DNA of 64,000 nucleotides from Chitinophaga pinensis (lineage in GTDB: Bacteria; Bacteroidota; Bacteroidia; Flavobacteriales_D; Crocinitomicaceae), in the NCBI GenBank assembly GCA_945863605.1, contig CAMAZP010000003.1:91832-155831 (forward strand), in the 5' to 3' direction. The notes under the pieces were generated by a model, which ran no database searches, was not told where the DNA came from, and saw nothing but the letters and a program-made list of their open reading frames with translations. The stretch's first letter is position 1. Each line of letters opens with the position of its first letter. Made by a program: the position numbers and the translations under genes. Positions 36,250-44,315 of the stretch are shown here, one piece after another.

Positions 36250-36618
36250 CTAATTTTCTTTTTCAATTCTTTCTTTTATTTGTCGAGTAAACCCACCAAT
36301 TCTATTTTGCAATGCATGAAGGTTTTCGATTAAATCATTAGTTGACAAATTAAATAAATCTTGTGCTAAAATTAATTGAGTTTCTAATTCATAACTCGAA
36401 GAGATAGCTATTTCAAGAAATCTAATAAATTCTTTGTTTGAAGTTCTACCAGATCCTTCTGCAATATTTGATGGAATTGAAACAGCAGAACGATTTATTT
36501 GAGAGGTAATTCCATATTTTTCTTCTTTAGGTAAGTTTGATGTAAATGCATATACTTCTTTAACAATAACTAAAGCTTCTTGCCAAATTTTAATTTCCCT
36601 AAAATTGTGTTTTTTCAT
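36250..36618 (-). CDS. Four-helix-bundle protein of the 23S rRNA intervening-sequence (S23) family
   Basis: A 122-residue helical protein that matches the TIGR02436/PF05635 pattern: FREIKIWQEALVIVKEVYAF, then LPKEEKYGITSQINRSAVSI with PSNIAEGSGR, then FIRFLEIAISSSYELETQLI. The family was named from proteins encoded in 23S rRNA intervening sequences, but most members, as here, are free-standing. They form pentameric helical bundles of unknown function and are frequent, mobile singletons in Bacteroidota. It lies between the rpsO terminator and pnp, an apparent insertion into the usual rpsO-pnp pair. No rRNA is near. Confidence 0.85.
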   Translation of the reverse strand: MKKHNFREIKIWQEALVIVKEVYAFTSNLPKEEKYGITSQINRSAVSIPSNIAEGSGRTSNKEFIRFLEIAISSSYELETQLILAQDLFNLSTNDLIENLHALQNRIGGFTRQIKERIEKEN

Positions 36619-36725
36619 TATTTATTTCAACTAATTTTTTTTCTAATTAATTCTCTCGTTCCCTCATTTTCTCATTTTTCATTCCCTCATTTCTCCTTCT
36701 CTCTAATTTCTTATATGCTCAAGCT

Positions 36726-36761
36726 AAAAAAAAAAGGACACCCGACCATAGCCGAACGTCC
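36726..36761 (-). terminator. rpsO: Rho-independent terminator of rpsO
   Basis: On the minus strand GGACGTTCGGC pairs with GTCGGGTGTCC around a TATG loop (11-bp stem with four G-U pairs) and is followed directly by ten Ts. It lies 33 bases after the rpsO stop and separates rpsO from the four-helix-bundle gene and pnp. Confidence 0.88.
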
Positions 36762-36793
36762 CCTCTCTTTAAAAATTTTGCGATAGTTAAGAA

Positions 36794-37063
36794 TTAACGA
36801 CGTAAGCCCAACTCTTTAATCAACGCACGGTATTTTTCAATATCTTTTGATTTTAAATAATCTAAAAGGCTTCGACGCTTACCAACTAGCAATTGAAGTG
36901 CTCTTTGTGTACCGTAATCTTTACGATTTTTTTTCAAATGCTCTGTTAAATGGCTAATTCTGAAAGTGAATAATGCAATTTGTCCTTCAGTTGAACCTGT
37001 GTTTGTTTCTGAACCTCCGTGTTGAGCGAAGATTTCTTTCTTTTTAGTTGAATCTAAATACAT
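36794..37063 (-). CDS. rpsO: 30S ribosomal protein S15
   Basis: An 89-residue protein of the normal S15 length. Typical features are FAQHGGSETNTGSTEGQIAL, TFRISHLTEHLKKNRKDYGT and the end LLVGKRRSLLDYLKSKDIEK, the conserved 16S rRNA (helix 20-22 junction) binding surface. S15 is a primary binding protein of the 30S platform. The gene has its own near-perfect promoter (37121-37150), a structured leader (37095-37119) and a strong terminator, so it is an independent transcription unit between cinA and the four-helix-bundle gene. S15 leader autoregulation is known in several phyla. Confidence 0.97.
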   Translation of the reverse strand: MYLDSTKKKEIFAQHGGSETNTGSTEGQIALFTFRISHLTEHLKKNRKDYGTQRALQLLVGKRRSLLDYLKSKDIEKYRALIKELGLRR

Positions 37064-37094
37064 GCTAATATTATTAAAATGATTATTATGTAGT

Positions 37095-37119
37095 ATCCGA
37101 ACTTTTCGGAATTACGGAT
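37095..37119 (-). promoter_or_regulatory. rpsO: rpsO leader with two mutually exclusive hairpins
   Basis: In the minus-strand RNA three short elements follow the promoter: ATCCG, TCCGAA and TTCGGAT. The third can pair with the second (6-bp stem, 3-base loop, 37096-37110) or with the first (5-bp, 37095-37099 with 37115-37119), but not both. Two exclusive stems just after the transcription start would suit an S15-controlled leader. The pairing is seen; the regulation is inferred. Confidence 0.4.
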
Positions 37120-37120
37120 G

Positions 37121-37150
37121 CAAAGATAGTTATAGTTTTTAAGAAAACAA
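37121..37150 (-). promoter_or_regulatory. rpsO: rpsO promoter, perfect Bacteroidota consensus
   Basis: On the minus strand TTG (37148-37150), exactly 19 bases, then TATCTTTG (37121-37128): a full match to TTG-N19-TAnnTTTG. Transcription should start near 37114, giving a leader of about 50 bases. Confidence 0.85.
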
Positions 37151-37175
37151 CATATGACTACTTTTAAAATGTTTA

Positions 37176-38414
37176 TTAATTATTTTGAAGCTCATATCTC
37201 AACCAATTCAAGGCACTCCAAACGGTCATTTGTAAGTTTCGTTCGCGATTGTCGCCAAAAATAAATTTTCGAGAAATTGTTTTGTTTGGTAAAGCAATTC
37301 CAATCCAAACTAAGCCGACAGGTTTTTCGTCCGTTCCACCTGTTGGTCCTGCAATTCCAGTGGTTGAAATACAAATGTCAACTCCTAGATTTTTACGACC
37401 ACCCTCTGCCATTTCTCTTGCAACTTGTTCGCTAACTGCACCGAAATTCACAATGTTTTCTGCTGAAACTTGGGCTAATTTTACTTTAAGTTTATTGCTG
37501 TAAGTCAAAAGTGAACCTTGAAAATAATCGGAAGCACCAGAAATAGAGCAAATTTGATTGGCTAAAAGTCCTGTGGTGCAACTCTCAACTGTTCCAATGC
37601 TTAAGTTTTTTTCTTTCAGTACGGCTCCAATCACAGAAGGTAAGGTATCACTTTCAAAACCAAATAATGCTTCAGGAATTAAGGTCTGTAATTCTTCAAA
37701 ATAACTTTCAATAAGTTGAGTATCTTCAGCTCCTTTAAAAGAAGTGATTCTCAATTTAACCAATCCTGGTGAAGGTAAATAAGCCAAACCTAAACCTCTA
37801 TCGCGAATTGAGTTTTCCCAATCTTTTATTATTTCAGCAAGGAATGATTCTCCTATACCTTGGGTCAAAGCTGTTCGGTGATAAATTGATTTTAAACTAA
37901 ATTTTTCTTTTAACATTGGAATTGCTTCTTCGCTCATTATTACTTTCATTTCATAAGGAACGCCGGGCAAGCTAATAAACACTTTTCCTTTTTCTTCAAA
38001 CCACATTCCAGCTGCAGTTCCATAATCATTGTTTAAAATTGTGCAATTTACTGGCAAAGCTGCTTGTTGACGATTTGTTTCCAACATTGGTCTATTTCTT
38101 TTGGAGAAATATTCCTCAATTTTGTCTAATGTTGGTTGATGAATTTCAAGTGTAGTATTGAAATAGGTGCAAAGTGTATGCTTTGTTATATCGTCTTTTG
38201 TCGGACCTAATCCTCCTGTGATGATTACACAATTGGTATCTTTCTCTGTAGCATCTAAAGCATTTATAATTGCTTCTACTGTATCGGCGATTGCAATTGT
38301 TTTAACGATTCTTGCACCGATGGCTGAAAATTGTTGTCCCAACCAAGAAGCGTTGGTATTGATAGTTTGACCAATTAATAATTCATCGCCAATGGAAAGG
38401 ATTTCTACATTCAT
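37176..38414 (-). CDS. cinA: CinA-like nicotinamide nucleotide amidohydrolase
   Basis: A 412-residue two-domain protein. The N-terminal domain (about 1-170) is of the molybdopterin-binding/MoCF type: SIGDELLIGQTINTNASWLG, then VIITGGLGPTKDDITKHTLC and FISLPGVPYEMKVIM. The C-terminal domain (about 255-410) is the PncC amidohydrolase: IGTVESCTTGLLANQICSIS, YFQGSLLTYSNKLKVKL, STTGIAGPTGGTDEKPVGLV. CinA proteins process damaged or by-product pyridine nucleotides (NMN deamidation and ADP-ribose pyrophosphatase activity in different members). The start overlaps the rlmD stop by 4 bases (ATGA), so it is the last gene of the lpxD operon. Competence links known from Streptococcus do not transfer automatically. 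Confidence 0.92.
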   Translation of the reverse strand: MNVEILSIGDELLIGQTINTNASWLGQQFSAIGARIVKTIAIADTVEAIINALDATEKDTNCVIITGGLGPTKDDITKHTLCTYFNTTLEIHQPTLDKIEEYFSKRNRPMLETNRQQAALPVNCTILNNDYGTAAGMWFEEKGKVFISLPGVPYEMKVIMSEEAIPMLKEKFSLKSIYHRTALTQGIGESFLAEIIKDWENSIRDRGLGLAYLPSPGLVKLRITSFKGAEDTQLIESYFEELQTLIPEALFGFESDTLPSVIGAVLKEKNLSIGTVESCTTGLLANQICSISGASDYFQGSLLTYSNKLKVKLAQVSAENIVNFGAVSEQVAREMAEGGRKNLGVDICISTTGIAGPTGGTDEKPVGLVWIGIALPNKTISRKFIFGDNRERNLQMTVWSALNWLRYELQNN

Positions 38415-39844
38415 TTTTTAGTGAATTTTGCAATGGATTCAATGTGACCCGTATGTGGAAATTGATCGACTAAAGAATACATCACTAACTCATAACCGTG
38501 GTCTTTTAGAGTTGATGCATCTCGAGCTTGAGTCGATGGATTACACGAAATATAAACAATGTGTTTTGCTCCTAAATCGATAACTTTTAAAAGTGTTTTG
38601 GGAGCAATTCCAGCGCGTGGTGGATCTAAAACAATGCTTGCAATTTTACCATTGAACTCTTCGTGCTGTTTAAGGAATTTTCCAACGTCAGCAGCGTAAA
38701 ACTCTATATTTCCAGTATTATTTTTGATTGCATTTTTCTTTGCATCTTCAATTGCTTCTTCCACAATATCAACACCAACAATACGTACCTCTTTTTTTCT
38801 ACCAGATAATAATTGCCCAATTGTTCCTGTCCCACAGAATAAATCCATAACTACTTTATCCGCGTCAATTTCATCTTCAAAAACGTAATCCAAGGCTTTG
38901 GAATACAGTAATTCAGCACATTTTGGGTTTGTTTGAAAAAAGCTTTCCATGCTGATTTGAAAAGTCAATCCAGAAATAACTTCTTCAATATAAGGTGAAC
39001 CAAAAATTAGGTTGTTTTCACCATTTTCAATTTTTGCTCGATCGGCAACATTGTCATTTATAGTGTGTTGTAAACCAGCAATTCGAATTCCGAAAAGTGA
39101 TTTTAGCAAGTTGGCAAATTGTTGGATGTCAAAGTTTTCAATACCTTCTGATGAAGTAACAAGGTTTACTAAAAGTTCATTAGTAAGGAATGATTTTCTA
39201 ACAATAATATGTCTGAAAAATCCTGTTTTTTTTGGTGGATGCCAAGCTGAAAGTCCAGTTGATTTTAAGAAAACTCGTATTTCTTTCAGTTTTGTTTCCC
39301 ATTCTTCGTCAAATAATCCAGAAGCTTTATTTAAACTCTCTACTTTCCACCAAGTTCCACGACGTTTAAAACCTAATGCAAAGGCATCGTCAATTTCTGT
39401 ATCTGTTTCGAGGCAATGTTCAATCGATGAAAAACTATATTCCATTTTATTGCGGTAGAAATAGTGATTCGGTGAGGAGATGAACGCATCAAACTTTTCG
39501 TCTAAGTTGATTCCTGAAATGCGTGAAAAGGTAGTGATAGTTGACTCTTTTTTTACTTTTTCTTGTTCCTCAACAGGAATTCGTATGTAAGGACCACCTG
39601 ATATTTCTTGGTATTTTGTTTCAGTTTCAAGTGGTGAACGTTCAATTATTTCTACCAATTTAGCTTCAGCAAAAGATTTGCGTTTTACATCTATTTTAGC
39701 TTTTACTAATTGACCAGGAAATGTGTTGTCAACGAAAACTATAAAGTGACCATTTTCAGTTTCTATTTTTGCAATTCCTCTTCCTCCGAAAGCGTAGTCG
39801 GTAATTTTAAGTTCAATTTCTTGACCTCTGTGCATACCGCTCAT
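38411..39844 (-). CDS. rlmD: 23S rRNA (uracil-5-)-methyltransferase RlmD
   Basis: A 477-residue SAM-dependent RNA methyltransferase of the TrmA/RlmD class. An N-terminal TRAM domain (about 8-65, ELKITDYAFGGRGIAKIE and FVDNTFPGQLVKAKI) precedes the catalytic domain with SAM loop VMDLFCGTGTIGQLL, IVLDPPRAG and the nucleophilic cysteine in YISCNPSTQARD; the terminal FPHTGHIE is also conserved. The iron-sulfur cysteines of E. coli RlmD are not evident, as in many Bacteroidota members; RlmCD-like specificity (U747/U1939) is therefore possible. It overlaps both neighbours, lpxA and cinA, by 4 bases each (ATGA), showing tight operon coupling. Confidence 0.88.
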   Translation of the reverse strand: MSGMHRGQEIELKITDYAFGGRGIAKIETENGHFIVFVDNTFPGQLVKAKIDVKRKSFAEAKLVEIIERSPLETETKYQEISGGPYIRIPVEEQEKVKKESTITTFSRISGINLDEKFDAFISSPNHYFYRNKMEYSFSSIEHCLETDTEIDDAFALGFKRRGTWWKVESLNKASGLFDEEWETKLKEIRVFLKSTGLSAWHPPKKTGFFRHIIVRKSFLTNELLVNLVTSSEGIENFDIQQFANLLKSLFGIRIAGLQHTINDNVADRAKIENGENNLIFGSPYIEEVISGLTFQISMESFFQTNPKCAELLYSKALDYVFEDEIDADKVVMDLFCGTGTIGQLLSGRKKEVRIVGVDIVEEAIEDAKKNAIKNNTGNIEFYAADVGKFLKQHEEFNGKIASIVLDPPRAGIAPKTLLKVIDLGAKHIVYISCNPSTQARDASTLKDHGYELVMYSLVDQFPHTGHIESIAKFTKK

Positions 39845-40617
39845 ATCATTCCTCGAATTATTCCTTTATCGGAAGTTTCAATAAATCCAATTATTTCATT
39901 TGTTAATTCACATTCTTCTAAACTTGCTTTAACCGCTTCGATTCCTTTAGAAATATTGCTGTTTTGAACATATAAAATTCGGTAAACGTCTTCAATTTTT
40001 CTAACAACATCGTCAGAATAACCTCTTCTTCTTAAACCAACAGAATTTACGCCTGCAAAAGTTAATGGTTCTCGAGCAGCTTTGATGTAAGGAGGAACAT
40101 CTTTTCTAACTAAAGAAGCACCACCAATAAATGCGTGTTTACCTATATGAACAAATTGCTGCACAGCGACTTTTCCTTCTAAAATTGCAAATTCATCAAT
40201 TACAACGTGCCCAGAAATTCCGGTATAACTTGCTAAAATTACATTATTTCCAATTTGACAATCGTGAGCAATATGAACATAAGTCATTAAAAGACAGTTG
40301 TTTCCGATTGAAGTTTTTAGTTTGTCATTTGTGCCACGGTGAATTGTAACGCATTCACGAATAATTGTATTATTTCCAATTTCAACAGTAGTGTATTCAC
40401 CATTAAATTTTAAATCTTGAGGAATTACACCAATTACAGCACCAGGGTAAATTTCACAATTTGCACCAATTCTTGTTCCTGGATAAATGGTAACATTTGG
40501 ATGAATAACAGTATTGTCGCCAATAATAACATCTTCAAAAATAGTTGAAAACGAATGAACAGTAACATTAGCCCCGATTTGAGCTTTTTCAGAAATTTGT
40601 GAGAGATTACTGATCAT
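39841..40617 (-). CDS. lpxA: Acyl-ACP--UDP-N-acetylglucosamine O-acyltransferase
   Basis: A 258-residue left-handed beta-helix enzyme that starts lipid A synthesis by placing a 3-hydroxyacyl chain on UDP-GlcNAc. Hexapeptide repeats run from about 10 to 190 (AQIGANVTVHSFSTIFEDVI, IGDNTVIHPNVTIYPGTRIG). The catalytic histidine is in MTYVHIAHDCQIGNNV (about 118-121), and FVGVNSVGLRRRGYS-like residues (FAGVNSVGLRRRGYS) precede the helical C-terminal domain. It sits one base after lpxC-fabZ and overlaps rlmD by 4 bases. Together with lpxD and lpxC-fabZ this gives the early Raetz pathway in one operon. Confidence 0.96.
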   Translation of the reverse strand: MISNLSQISEKAQIGANVTVHSFSTIFEDVIIGDNTVIHPNVTIYPGTRIGANCEIYPGAVIGVIPQDLKFNGEYTTVEIGNNTIIRECVTIHRGTNDKLKTSIGNNCLLMTYVHIAHDCQIGNNVILASYTGISGHVVIDEFAILEGKVAVQQFVHIGKHAFIGGASLVRKDVPPYIKAAREPLTFAGVNSVGLRRRGYSDDVVRKIEDVYRILYVQNSNISKGIEAVKASLEECELTNEIIGFIETSDKGIIRGMI

Positions 40618-40618
40618 T

Positions 40619-42019
40619 TTAAACTTTATCTTTAATTACTTGAGCTAACATTTCCGCTTCACATACCACTTTTCCGTTCACATAAGCCTTTCCTGACATT
40701 TCTACCAATCCTCTTCGAATGGGAGACATCAAGTTTAATTCAAAAACTATAGTATCTCCGGGTACTACTTTTTGTTTGAATTTCACATTATTGATTTTCA
40801 TAAAATAAGTAGAGTAGAGGTGAGGGTCTTCCACTTTGCTCAATGCAAAAATACCACCAACTTGCGCCATTGCTTCAATTTGTAAAACGCCTGGAAAAAC
40901 AGGATTTCCTGGGAAATGACCTGTGAAAATTGGCTCGTTCATCGTAATGTTTTTCACACCAATGATTGATTCCTCTTGAATTTCCATTATTTTGTCAACC
41001 ATTAAAAAAGGGTAACGATGCGGCAACATTCTTTCAATGTCAACGATGTTATAAAGTGGCTCTTTTTCTAGATCAAATTTACGATTTGCGTTTTGTTGCT
41101 TTTTAATTTGCTCTTTTAAAACTTTTGCAAAACGAACATTACCTGAATGACCTGGTCGAGCAGCTAGGATATGCGCTTTGATTGGTTTACCAACAAGTGC
41201 TAAGTCTCCGACAATATCCAATAATTTGTGTCGTGCTGGTTCGTTTTCAAATTGAAGTTTTGTGCTATTTAAAACACCAATTCCTTCGATAGAAATTTTA
41301 AGATTTTCTTTTCCAAGTAATTTAGCTAAACGATCTAATTCTTCTTGCGGGATATCTAAACGATCAACTAAAACGATTGCATTATCTAAATCACCACCTT
41401 TGATTAAATTGTTTTGTGCTAAAAATTCAAGTTCACGAAGGAAAACAAATGTCCTACAAGCAGCGATTTCTGTATTGAATTGTTCCAAATTATACATACT
41501 AGCATGCTGCGTTCCAAGTACCGGTGATTTATAATCAACCATAACGGTCAATCTATAATTTATATCCGGAATTGCCAAAAATTCGATTCCTTTTTCTGTA
41601 TCTTCCCAAGGAATATTTTCTGTCAATTCAAAATATTCGCGTTCAGCATCTTGTTCTTCAAAACCAGTAGCTAAAATTGCATCTACAAATAACTTTGAGC
41701 TTCCATCCATAATTGGGATTTCTGGAGCATCTATTTTGATAAGAACATTATCAATCTGACATCCATAAATCGCTGCTAAAATGTGTTCTGTTGTATAAAC
41801 TCTAGCGCCTTTGTATTCTAAAGTTGTTCCTCTATCAGTTGTCACCACTAAGTCGACATCTGCATTAATTATTGTTTGTTCTGGTAAATCTATTCGTTGA
41901 AATTTGTAGCCATGATTTGCAGGAGCTGGACAAATAATAACATTGACTTTTTCGCCTGTATGTAAGCCAACTCCGCTGATGCTAATTTCTGATTTTAGCG
42001 TTCTTTGTTTTTCAGACAT
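40619..42019 (-). CDS. lpxC-fabZ: Bifunctional LpxC deacetylase / FabZ dehydratase
   Basis: A 466-residue fusion. The N-terminal ~310 residues are UDP-3-O-acyl-GlcNAc deacetylase (LpxC), the committed zinc enzyme of lipid A synthesis: TEHILAAIYGCQIDN carries a zinc histidine, and HKLLDIVGDLALVG plus LAARPGHSGN carry the others. The C-terminal ~145 residues are 3-hydroxyacyl-ACP dehydratase (FabZ), with ERMLPHRYPFLMVDKI and the active-site segment GHFPGNPVFPGVLQIEAMAQ. The fusion is characteristic of Bacteroidota and couples the balance of lipid A and phospholipid acyl chains in one polypeptide. It lies 3 bases after lpxD and 1 base before lpxA. Confidence 0.96.
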   Translation of the reverse strand: MSEKQRTLKSEISISGVGLHTGEKVNVIICPAPANHGYKFQRIDLPEQTIINADVDLVVTTDRGTTLEYKGARVYTTEHILAAIYGCQIDNVLIKIDAPEIPIMDGSSKLFVDAILATGFEEQDAEREYFELTENIPWEDTEKGIEFLAIPDINYRLTVMVDYKSPVLGTQHASMYNLEQFNTEIAACRTFVFLRELEFLAQNNLIKGGDLDNAIVLVDRLDIPQEELDRLAKLLGKENLKISIEGIGVLNSTKLQFENEPARHKLLDIVGDLALVGKPIKAHILAARPGHSGNVRFAKVLKEQIKKQQNANRKFDLEKEPLYNIVDIERMLPHRYPFLMVDKIMEIQEESIIGVKNITMNEPIFTGHFPGNPVFPGVLQIEAMAQVGGIFALSKVEDPHLYSTYFMKINNVKFKQKVVPGDTIVFELNLMSPIRRGLVEMSGKAYVNGKVVCEAEMLAQVIKDKV

Positions 42020-42022
42020 TCA

Positions 42023-43066
42023 CTATTTATTTGGGGTAAGTTCTTTTATTTGAGCTTCTAATTCAGCAACTTTATTCAATAAAAAAGGCAGTTTTCTGAA
42101 TCCGAAGTATGATTTTTTAAAGTCATCTAACGGAATTCCTGGCGAGCCCATAAGGGTTTCAGCTTTTTTCACGGAAGAAGGGATTCCAGATTGAGCAACG
42201 ATTTTTGTGTCGTCAACAATGTATAAATGTCCACTGATTCCAGCTTGACCACCAATCATAACACGTTCGCCAATTTTAGCTGAACCAGCAATTCCAACTT
42301 GTGCGGCCATTGCAGAGTTTTTACCAACTTCTACATTGTGTGCGATTTGACATAAGTTATCGATTTTCACTCCTTTACGAATTAATGTAGAGCCCATTGT
42401 TGCTCGGTCGATTGTGGTATTCGCACCAATTTCAACATTATCTTCTATGACAACATTTCCAATTTGAGGTACTTTTTGAAATTCACCTTTTTCATTTGGC
42501 GCAAATCCAAAACCATCTGAACCAATTACAGCACCAGCGTGAATAATGCAGTTGGAACCCACTTTACAATCTTGGTAGATTTTCACACCGGGATGGATAG
42601 TTGTATTATCACCGATAATTACATTTTCACCAATAAATGAATTTGGATAAATGGAAACATTGTTTCCAATTTTAGCATTTTTACCTATGTAAGCAAATGC
42701 ACCTAAGTATAAATCAGTTCCAATAGTTGCAGAAGAATCCACAAATGAAGGTTGTTCAATTAGAGGTTCTTTTTTACTTAGATTATTGTAGATTTCCAAA
42801 AATTTCGCGAAACAAGCATAGGCATCTTCTACTTTGATCAAAGTCAAAGTTGATGGAAGTTCTTGAGTCGGTTCAAAAGTTGAGTTTACTATACAAATCG
42901 AAGAATTCGTTTTATAAATGTGTTCTTCGTATTTAGGATTTGCTAGAAAAGATAGTGCTGCTGTGTGTCCTTCTTCTATTTTAGCTAATGTAGTTACAGT
43001 AACAGAGGCATCTCCAACGATTTCTCCATTTATTAATCCTGCAATTTGTTCCGCTGAAAATTCCAT
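42023..43066 (-). CDS. lpxD: UDP-3-O-(3-hydroxyacyl)glucosamine N-acyltransferase
   Basis: A 347-residue acyltransferase for the third step of lipid A synthesis. It has an N-terminal uridine-binding domain (to about 100, with [14 protein letters not shown]), a left-handed beta-helix of hexapeptide repeats (about 105-300, [20 protein letters not shown]), and a C-terminal helix ([16 protein letters not shown]). The catalytic histidine is in [15 protein letters not shown] (about 241). The segment [20 protein letters not shown] is a family signature. It is the first gene of the lpxD-lpxC-fabZ-lpxA-rlmD-cinA operon. A -7-like box TAATTTTG ends only 4 bases before its start. Confidence 0.96.
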   Translation of the reverse strand: MEFSAEQIAGLINGEIVGDASVTVTTLAKIEEGHTAALSFLANPKYEEHIYKTNSSICIVNSTFEPTQELPSTLTLIKVEDAYACFAKFLEIYNNLSKKEPLIEQPSFVDSSATIGTDLYLGAFAYIGKNAKIGNNVSIYPNSFIGENVIIGDNTTIHPGVKIYQDCKVGSNCIIHAGAVIGSDGFGFAPNEKGEFQKVPQIGNVVIEDNVEIGANTTIDRATMGSTLIRKGVKIDNLCQIAHNVEVGKNSAMAAQVGIAGSAKIGERVMIGGQAGISGHLYIVDDTKIVAQSGIPSSVKKAETLMGSPGIPLDDFKKSYFGFRKLPFLLNKVAELEAQIKELTPNK

Positions 43067-43144
43067 TTTTCAAAATTATAAAAAGTGATAGCCTAATAAA
43101 CGTTACAAGTAATCAATTTATTAACAAAGAAATAATTGTAAAAG

Positions 43145-43846
43145 TTACTCACACTCTATCTTAAACGGCAAAACAAAGCGATTTATTTGAATTTTTTCTT
43201 TGTACCAAATTGCATTTGCTTCTATCAATCTGTTTTTCTTGTCTCTAAATTGAATCCAGTGTTCTGGTTTTGGTTGAATTTCAAGATTTGACTTCTCAAA
43301 ATTTAGTTTTCCTGTTTTTCTAATTTGGTTAAAAAGTTTGTTTTCATTGATTAGTTTTATTGCTTCTTGCTGACATAATATCAAATCGGTTGTGTCCATA
43401 AAAACGAAATCTTTTTCTTTTGGAAAATAGATGAAACTACCAAGTCCTTTTTTGGTGTTTTTAACTTTAAATCCATTTTCATTTCCAATTTTAACTTCTG
43501 ATACAAAGCTATCTTCATTTAAGGTAATATTACATTGGAATGTTTTACCTTTTGGGGTTTCACAGTCAAAGTGATATACTTTAAATCGATTGTTTTTTTT
43601 GCTTTTTTTGAAATCTACATCACCATCATTAATTGAAACGATTAGTTCTTTTCTAGTCAGACCTAAATTTTTAATATTTGCTAATTCATTATCTGAAAGC
43701 ACTAAGATTTTATTGAAGATTGTATTTTTTACTCGATTAGATGGATACCAAGCGCAACCACGGTTTCCAAAGAAAAAAACAACAAAAATTAGCCCAATTC
43801 CAAAGCCAATTCCGTAATATTTCAAGCGTCTAAAAAAGTTATCCAT
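43145..43846 (-). CDS. Membrane-anchored protein, N-terminus DUF4258-like
   Basis: A 233-residue protein with a single N-terminal membrane helix (YYGIGFGIGLIFVVFFFG) and an extracytoplasmic remainder. The first ~110 residues, with RGCAWYPSNRVKNTI, LSDNELANIKNLGLTRKELI and DGDVDFKKSKK, resemble the DUF4258-type proteins of Bacteroidota; the second half is unassigned. The ATG at 43846 is chosen over an in-frame TTG at 43855, which lies in the T-tract of the trxA terminator. That terminator ends 7 bases before the start codon, so the mRNA either arises by readthrough or has almost no leader. The role is unknown. Confidence 0.6.
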   Translation of the reverse strand: MDNFFRRLKYYGIGFGIGLIFVVFFFGNRGCAWYPSNRVKNTIFNKILVLSDNELANIKNLGLTRKELIVSINDGDVDFKKSKKNNRFKVYHFDCETPKGKTFQCNITLNEDSFVSEVKIGNENGFKVKNTKKGLGSFIYFPKEKDFVFMDTTDLILCQQEAIKLINENKLFNQIRKTGKLNFEKSNLEIQPKPEHWIQFRDKKNRLIEANAIWYKEKIQINRFVLPFKIECE

Positions 43847-43853
43847 ACGGTGC

Positions 43854-43880
43854 AAAAAAAAAGCCGAGCGAACTCGGCTT
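43854..43880 (-). terminator. trxA: Rho-independent terminator of trxA
   Basis: A perfect 8-bp stem (AAGCCGAG / CTCGGCTT at 43861-43868 and 43873-43880) with a tetraloop; read on the minus strand it is followed by a nine-T tract. It lies 17 bases after the trxA stop and directly abuts the start of the next gene. Confidence 0.92.
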
Positions 43881-43897
43881 GATAAAAATAATTTATA

Positions 43898-44215
43898 CTA
43901 AAGTAATGCTTCTAATTTTGAAGTTAATGTCGCTTTTGGAACAGCTCCAACTACTTTGTCAACAACTTCTCCATTTTTAATGAATAAAATTGTAGGGATA
44001 CTTCTAACACCAAATTGTGCTGATACACCTGAATTCAAATCCACATTTACTTTACCGATTGCTGCTTTTCCGTCAAATTCACCTGCCATTTCTTCAACAA
44101 CCGGTCCAATCATACGACAAGGTCCACACCATTCAGCCCAAAAGTCAACCATTACGGGTTTATCTGATTTCATTACTAACTCTTCAAAGTTCGCATCTGT
44201 GATTTCTAATGCCAT
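43898..44215 (-). CDS. trxA: Thioredoxin
   Basis: A 105-residue thioredoxin with the active site WCGPC (Trp29-Cys30-Gly-Pro-Cys33), the buried aspartate in VMVDFWAEWC and the cis-proline loop GVRSIPTILFI. It is the general cytoplasmic disulfide reductant; there is no signal peptide. Length is normal. It has its own -7 box (44293-44300) and a perfect terminator, so it is probably monocistronic between uvrA and the DUF4258-like gene. Confidence 0.96.
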   Translation of the reverse strand: MALEITDANFEELVMKSDKPVMVDFWAEWCGPCRMIGPVVEEMAGEFDGKAAIGKVNVDLNSGVSAQFGVRSIPTILFIKNGEVVDKVVGAVPKATLTSKLEALL

Positions 44216-44292
44216 TTTTTTATTTTTTATTTATTAATACTTCCCTTTTGAGGGGCTAAAATTAGTTCAATTTCATTTAACAATTTAAAAGC

Positions 44293-44300
44293 CAAAGTTA
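44293..44300 (-). promoter_or_regulatory. trxA: -7 promoter box of trxA
   Basis: TAACTTTG on the minus strand matches TAnnTTTG; the leader would be about 70 bases. It overlaps the region just after the uvrA stop. No TTG at the -33 spacing. Confidence 0.45.
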
Positions 44301-44315
44301 TTTTTTGTCAAAATG

